Source: Treponema sp.
GTDB lineage: Bacteria; Spirochaetota; Spirochaetia; Treponematales; Treponemataceae
Assembly: GCA_012799545.1 (NCBI GenBank)
Contig: JAAZLA010000195.1
Location: forward strand, 1 to 5,181
DNA: 5,181 bases
Reading direction: 5' to 3'
Made by a program: the position numbers and the translations under genes. Below the pieces are notes generated by a model. It had not been told where the DNA came from and ran no database searches. It saw only the letters and a program-made list of their open reading frames with translations. The stretch's first letter is position 1, and every line of letters starts with the position of its first letter. Shown in pieces: positions 5,015-5,181 of the stretch.

Positions 5015-5181
5015 ATGAGTAAATTAATTGTTGTAACAGGTGGTGTTTGTTCAAGCTTAGGGAAAGGTGTCGCAACTGCTTCCCTAGCAAGCCTCTTGGA
5101 AAAAGCTGGTTTAAAAATTGCCTTAATGAAGTGTGACCCCTATATAAACGTTGATGCAGGTAATATGAGCCCCTATCAACA
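5015..5181 (+). CDS. pyrG: CTP synthase, N-terminal fragment (runs off right edge)
   Basis: The 55 codons present match the start of the synthetase (amidoligase) domain of CTP synthase, which makes CTP from UTP, ATP and glutamine in the cytoplasm. The diagnostic blocks are the P-loop-like V7-T-G-G-V-C-S-S-L-G-K-G18, K39 and D41-P-Y-I-N-V-D47, then M51-S-P-Y-Q55. Three places differ from the E. coli and B. subtilis sequences as I recall them: Cys12 in place of Val, Cys40 in place of Leu or Phe, and AGN (48-50) in place of PGT. The glutaminase domain is outside the window. The start is fixed by homology; GGGA lies 10 nt upstream, too far to be a convincing Shine-Dalgarno, and the promoter predicts a leaderless message. 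It is divergent from cheR with 88 nt between the two start codons. Confidence 0.95.
   Translation, partial: MSKLIVVTGGVCSSLGKGVATASLASLLEKAGLKIALMKCDPYINVDAGNMSPYQ

Overview
The window is a gene-dense, fairly AT-rich bacterial segment. Its gene content and protein style best fit a spirochaete of the Treponema group: an adjacent cheR-cheB pair, a prelipoprotein with a loose LAAC lipobox, and a TPR/RseC pair. This assignment is inference from memory of family style, not a database result. No rRNA, tRNA, CRISPR array, insertion sequence or phage gene is visible, and no gene-free stretch exceeds about 90 bases.

Layout, left to right. (1) On the minus strand, rlmE (23S rRNA 2'-O-methyltransferase) is followed 9 nt later by the start of a lipoprotein gene that runs off the left edge; only its signal peptide and first mature residues are present. 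(2) Divergent from rlmE, on the plus strand, is a trans-polyprenyl diphosphate synthase. Then comes a two-gene plus-strand unit: a five-repeat TPR protein overlapping by 8 nt with an RseC-like inner-membrane cysteine protein. (3) Converging on that unit are the minus-strand chemotaxis adaptation genes cheR-cheB, the methyltransferase and methylesterase that set the methylation level of chemoreceptors. (4) Divergent from cheR, the first 55 codons of pyrG (CTP synthase) run off the right edge.

The genes do not form one pathway. The clear functional pair is cheR-cheB, translationally linked by a Shine-Dalgarno sequence that overlaps the cheR stop codon. The rlmE-lipoprotein junction uses the same arrangement, and the TPR and rseC genes overlap directly.

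The most notable signal is regulatory. At three genes (cheR, pyrG and, more weakly, the polyprenyl synthase) there is no good Shine-Dalgarno sequence, and a sigma70-type -10 element lies 6-7 nt before the ATG, so transcription should begin at or next to the start codon (leaderless mRNA). For cheR this also argues for an ATG start at 4926 rather than the upstream TTG at 4950. The cheR/pyrG divergent region also holds a 7-bp inverted repeat (TTTTGTC-N10-GACAAAA) overlapping the pyrG -35 element. I found no evidence of a wholly new multi-gene system.
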